From: Treponema sp.
GTDB taxonomy: Bacteria; Spirochaetota; Spirochaetia; Treponematales; Treponemataceae
Assembly (NCBI GenBank): GCA_012799545.1
Contig: JAAZLA010000251.1
Coordinates: 1-32,752, forward strand
Direction: 5' to 3'
Length of the DNA stretch: 32,752 nt
The stretch's first letter is position 1. Each line of letters begins with the position of its first letter. The notes beneath the pieces were generated by a model. The model saw only the letters and a program-made list of their open reading frames with translations, was not told the DNA's origin and searched no databases. The translations under genes were made by a program, and so were the position numbers. Shown piece by piece: positions 29,248 through 32,752 of this stretch.

Positions 29248-31224
29248 ATGAACAAAAAACAACTTGACGCTGTTTCTAAATCAATTAGAAGTTTAAGTAT
29301 GGATGCAATTCAAAAAGCACAATCTGGGCACCCTGGTTTACCGCTTGGTTGTGCAGAACTCGCAAGTCTTTTATATGGTGAGATAATGCAGCATAATCCT
29401 GCAAACCCACTTTGGATAAATCGTGATCGTTTTGTGCTTTCAGCTGGACACGGTTCTATGCTTTTATATGCGATACTGCATTTGAGTGGTTATAATCTCA
29501 GCCTTGATGATATAAAAAACTTTCGTCAACTTGGTTCAAAAACGCCGGGGCATCCAGAGTGGGGCTATACTGAAGGTGTTGATGTAACAACTGGTCCTCT
29601 CGGACAAGGTTTGGCGATGGCGGTTGGTATGGCGATTGCCGAAACAATGCTTGCTTCAAAATTCAATACAGAAAAAACAAAATTTATAGATCATTATACC
29701 TATGTGCTTTTGGGTGAGGGCTGTCTCATGGAAGGCGTGACTTCCGAGGCATCAAGTTTGGCAGGGCATTTAGGGCTTGGTAAACTCATTGCCTTTTATG
29801 ACGAAAACCGCATCTCAATTGACGGTTCTACGGACCTAACCTTTACGGAAGATATACAAAAGCGATATGAAGCTTATGGCTGGCAGGTGCTTTCTGGTTC
29901 CATGTATGATTATGAAGAGATAGCCGCCTTGGTTGCAGAAGCAAAAAAAGACAGCCGTCCTTCTTTTATCATGCTTAAATCAACGATAGGGAAACATGCT
30001 CCGACGGTAGAAGGCTTGGCTGCAGCACACGGTGCGCCGCTTGGAAAAGAAGGCATTCAAAAAGCAAAGGAAGTTCTAGGTATTCATCCTGATGAAAGCT
30101 TTTATGTTGATCCAGAAGCCTATAGCTATTTTGCAGAAAAAAAAGCACTTTTTGAAAAAAACTATACGCAATGGCAGGATGACTTTGCCTTATGGGCGAA
30201 GGAAAATCCAGACTTAAAAAAAGAATGGGATGCTTATTTTAACGAAGATGAGCTTTCTTTCGATCAGGTAGACTTGCCTATTTTCTCTGTTGGCGATAGT
30301 TTGGCAACAAGGGCCTCGAGTGGCAAAGCACTCACAGCCTTGGCAGATAGTTTTAAAAATATAGTCGGTGGTTCTGCTGACTTGCAGGGTCCAAATCTAA
30401 CTTCGATAAAAGGCTCCGAAGATTATGCAAAAGACAATCACGGTGGGCGCTATATCCGTTATGGTATCCGAGAGTTTGCTATGGCGAGTATTTCAAACGG
30501 GATACAAATCCACGGCGGCTTCCGTGCCTTTTGTGCAACTTTCTTAGTGTTTTCTGATTATGCCCGTCCAGCACTTCGTCTTTCTGCTTTGATGAAGCTT
30601 CCTGTGCTCTATATTTTTACTCATGATTCAATCTTTGTTGGGGAAGATGGTCCAACGCATCAACCGATAGAAATGCTTGCCTCTTTGCGTGCGATACCAA
30701 ATATGCGCTTGCTTCGCCCAGGGGATGCAGAAGAAACTGTTGAAGCTTGGAAAATCGCTATGAATCATAAAATAGGCCCAACAGCCTTAGTTTTAACGCG
30801 ACAAAATATTGCTGTTTATGAAAAAGATGACCCTGATTGGAAAGAGAGCATAAAAATGGGCGCCTATGTGGTAAAAAACACTGAAACTGAGCCTGATATT
30901 ACTATCTTGGCAACGGGTTCAGAAGTTTCTTTAGCCCTCGATGCGCTAAAGATAAGCAAAAACAAAAACGTGCGAGTCCTTTCTGTGCTTGATAGAGAAT
31001 TGTTTTTAGCACAAGATGCTCTTTTGCAAGAAACGCTTATAGGAAAAGCACGACGCGTTATAACAGTCGAAGCTGGCTCAAAAATGGGCTGGGAAGGGCT
31101 TGCTTCAAGCAAAGAAGACGCTTTTCACCTCGATTCCTTTGGGGAATCTGCACCTGGTCCAATTGTTGCAGAACATTTTTCATTTACAAAAGAGGCACTT
31201 GCTTCTTGCATCGATAGGGACTAA
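29248..31224 (+). CDS. tkt: Transketolase
   Basis: 658 aa; QKAQSGHPGLPLGCAELA, GPLGQGLAMAVGMAIAE, EDGPTHQPIEMLASLRAIPN. Confidence 0.97.
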   Translation: MNKKQLDAVSKSIRSLSMDAIQKAQSGHPGLPLGCAELASLLYGEIMQHNPANPLWINRDRFVLSAGHGSMLLYAILHLSGYNLSLDDIKNFRQLGSKTPGHPEWGYTEGVDVTTGPLGQGLAMAVGMAIAETMLASKFNTEKTKFIDHYTYVLLGEGCLMEGVTSEASSLAGHLGLGKLIAFYDENRISIDGSTDLTFTEDIQKRYEAYGWQVLSGSMYDYEEIAALVAEAKKDSRPSFIMLKSTIGKHAPTVEGLAAAHGAPLGKEGIQKAKEVLGIHPDESFYVDPEAYSYFAEKKALFEKNYTQWQDDFALWAKENPDLKKEWDAYFNEDELSFDQVDLPIFSVGDSLATRASSGKALTALADSFKNIVGGSADLQGPNLTSIKGSEDYAKDNHGGRYIRYGIREFAMASISNGIQIHGGFRAFCATFLVFSDYARPALRLSALMKLPVLYIFTHDSIFVGEDGPTHQPIEMLASLRAIPNMRLLRPGDAEETVEAWKIAMNHKIGPTALVLTRQNIAVYEKDDPDWKESIKMGAYVVKNTETEPDITILATGSEVSLALDALKISKNKNVRVLSVLDRELFLAQDALLQETLIGKARRVITVEAGSKMGWEGLASSKEDAFHLDSFGESAPGPIVAEHFSFTKEALASCIDRD

Positions 31225-31235
31225 TGAGGGACTAA

Positions 31236-31255
31236 TCGAGGGGCTAATCCCTCGA
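31236..31255. terminator. Hairpin at the tkt/lgt convergent junction, overlapping lgt stop
   Basis: tcgaggg-gctaat-ccctcga; limited T-tract. Confidence 0.4.
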
Positions 31256-32218
31256 CTTCATTTTTTTGTGGCGAATTCCTTGGACAATTATAAGTGAAAT
31301 CCCCGCCACAAACATAATAAAGCAAAGAATTTGCCCAGTGGAAATATTTAAAAGCGATACATTCAAATATGTGGGTGTATCGCTTATTTTTGCAATTCTA
31401 AAACCGAGGTCTATATCTGGTTCTCGGAAATATTCAATAATAAAGCGAACAAAACCATAGCCTGCATAAAAAAGTCCCGTTAGAAAACCTGGATAGGGCT
31501 TTTTTTTGCTTACCGCGTAGTTTACTCCAAAGAGAAATAGACCTTCAAAAAAAGCTTCGTAGAGTTGGCTTGGATGACGTGGGAGGTTTACTAAACCGCT
31601 GCTTATTTCTAAGCCAGCCTTTTGGGCAAATTCTGCAACCCATGGAATAGAGGCTGAAAACCGTTGTGCATCGGGGAAAATCATACCCCAAGGCATGGTT
31701 GTAATTCGTCCATAGAGCTCTGCGTTTAAGAAGTTGCCTAAACGTCCAAAGGTGTAACCTAAAGGGATTGCAACAGCCATTGCGTCAGCCCATTGTAAGA
31801 CGGGGCGTTTGTGACGGATGCACCAGAGAACGATGCCGAGGGTGCCGCCGACAACACCGCCGTGGTAGGACATGCCAGCAAGGCCGGTAAAGTTCCAGTT
31901 TTCATCAAAGGGCCAAAAAATAAGCCAGGGTTTTCTATAATAGAGTTTTGAGCTGTCATAGATGAGGGCAGAAAAAAGACGTGCCCCAATGAGTAGAAAA
32001 ATAATGCCGGTTAAAAAAAAGCTAAACAAATCGTCTTCGCTTGTTTCAACATTGTTTGTATCGAGCTTTTTATTTTTTCGAAGTTTGTTCATAACGAGAT
32101 ATGCGGTAGCAAAGGCAAAGACGTACATGAGCCCATACCATCGCAATAAACCAAGGAATGGAATGTTGGGAAATATTTGTGGATGTATCCATGAAGGATA
32201 ATTAATAGCTAATAACAT
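31244..32218 (-). CDS. lgt: Prolipoprotein diacylglyceryl transferase
   Basis: GLLRWYGLMYVFAF, GLAGMSYHGGVVGG, FGRLGNFLNAELYGR, HPSQLYEAFFEG, EYFREPD. Confidence 0.97.
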   Translation of the reverse strand: MLLAINYPSWIHPQIFPNIPFLGLLRWYGLMYVFAFATAYLVMNKLRKNKKLDTNNVETSEDDLFSFFLTGIIFLLIGARLFSALIYDSSKLYYRKPWLIFWPFDENWNFTGLAGMSYHGGVVGGTLGIVLWCIRHKRPVLQWADAMAVAIPLGYTFGRLGNFLNAELYGRITTMPWGMIFPDAQRFSASIPWVAEFAQKAGLEISSGLVNLPRHPSQLYEAFFEGLFLFGVNYAVSKKKPYPGFLTGLFYAGYGFVRFIIEYFREPDIDLGFRIAKISDTPTYLNVSLLNISTGQILCFIMFVAGISLIIVQGIRHKKMKSRD

Positions 32219-32227
32219 AGTAACCTC

Positions 32228-32752
32228 TTATAGTGTAAATCCTTGAGATAGGGCTTTTACAATTTTTGTTTTTAAAAGCGCATTCTCTTTTTTTAACTGA
32301 CTTATTTCATATTGTTGTGTTTTTATAGTTTCGGCAAGCTCATTCATCGTTAAAGCGCCTGTGCCAAGCAATTCTTCTATATAGGTCATTTTATTTTCAA
32401 AGTCTTCTTGAGCCTCACTTTCGGCATATTGAAAACTGTCATAATTCCCATCGGAATCAAAACGAATTGTTTCTGAGAATGCGATTTTTTCACTTATGCG
32501 AAAGATTGCTTGGGAGAGCATGGCATTTGGCTTATAGATAACGATAGGTAAGCGAGATGCAAGAGCTATATCTTGCAAACTATCCCTGTAAATAATTCCC
32601 AGATGTTCGAGTTCAAGCCCAAGATATTCTGTGCAAGAGCGACGGATTTTTTGTGCCTTATCTGCATCTTTTGGGTCGTCAATCATGTTGAGAATAAGGC
32701 GTGGTTTAAATCGAGCGATGCGACGTCTAAAAACTTCGGTGCTTTGTGGATC
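32228..32752 (-). CDS. MinD/FlhG-like P-loop ATPase, C-terminal part (N-terminus beyond window)
   Basis: Reading frame continues without stop to the window edge (DPQSTEVFRRRIARFKPRLILNMIDDPKDADKAQKI...); LELEHLGIIYRDSLQDIALASRLPIVIYKPNAMLSQAIFRISEKI resembles MinD/FleN/FlhG C-terminal regions. Confidence 0.7.
   Translation of the reverse strand, partial: DPQSTEVFRRRIARFKPRLILNMIDDPKDADKAQKIRRSCTEYLGLELEHLGIIYRDSLQDIALASRLPIVIYKPNAMLSQAIFRISEKIAFSETIRFDSDGNYDSFQYAESEAQEDFENKMTYIEELLGTGALTMNELAETIKTQQYEISQLKKENALLKTKIVKALSQGFTL

Noticed and set aside
1-32752. CRISPR arrays, tRNA/rRNA genes, transposases or prophage genes
   Set aside because: None seen: no regularly spaced repeats, no tRNA-like T-arm/acceptor combinations, no transposase or phage protein signatures among the ORFs.

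Overview
This window is from a spirochaete, most likely a Treponema-like genome judging by protein sequence and gene content. Positions 1-22.1 kb form a nearly unbroken co-directional transcription/translation supercluster: 3' rpoB, rpoC, rpsL, rpsG, tuf, rpsJ-rplC-D-W-B-rpsS-rplV-rpsC-rplP-rpmC-rpsQ-rplN-X-E-rpsN-H-rplF-R-rpsE-rpmD-rplO-secY-rpmJ-rpsM-K-D-rpoA-rplQ, ending with a small double-CxxC protein and a strong terminator. fusA, adk, map and infA are absent from their usual places. From 22.3 to 27.8 kb there is a branched-chain amino acid (Liv) ABC transporter operon followed by a CBS-CBS-ACT protein. An Hsp20 gene (- strand) is divergent from an EIIA-Ntr-like PTS gene plus transketolase. 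lgt and the 3' part of a MinD/FlhG-like ATPase follow on the - strand. The best leads are: (1) a consensus sigma-54 (-24/-12) promoter upstream of hsp20, with two upstream GTGTCA-N3-TGACAC-like palindromes, divergent from the PtsN-like gene; (2) an unannotated 38-aa mini-ORF with a strong RBS between livJ and livH, packed with palindromes and ending in the arm of a terminator-like hairpin (attenuator or repeat-element candidate); (3) a ~600-bp hairpin-rich noncoding spacer between rpsG and tuf, where fusA normally sits; (4) Arg at S12 position 88, a classical streptomycin-resistance position. No database searches or folding programs were run.
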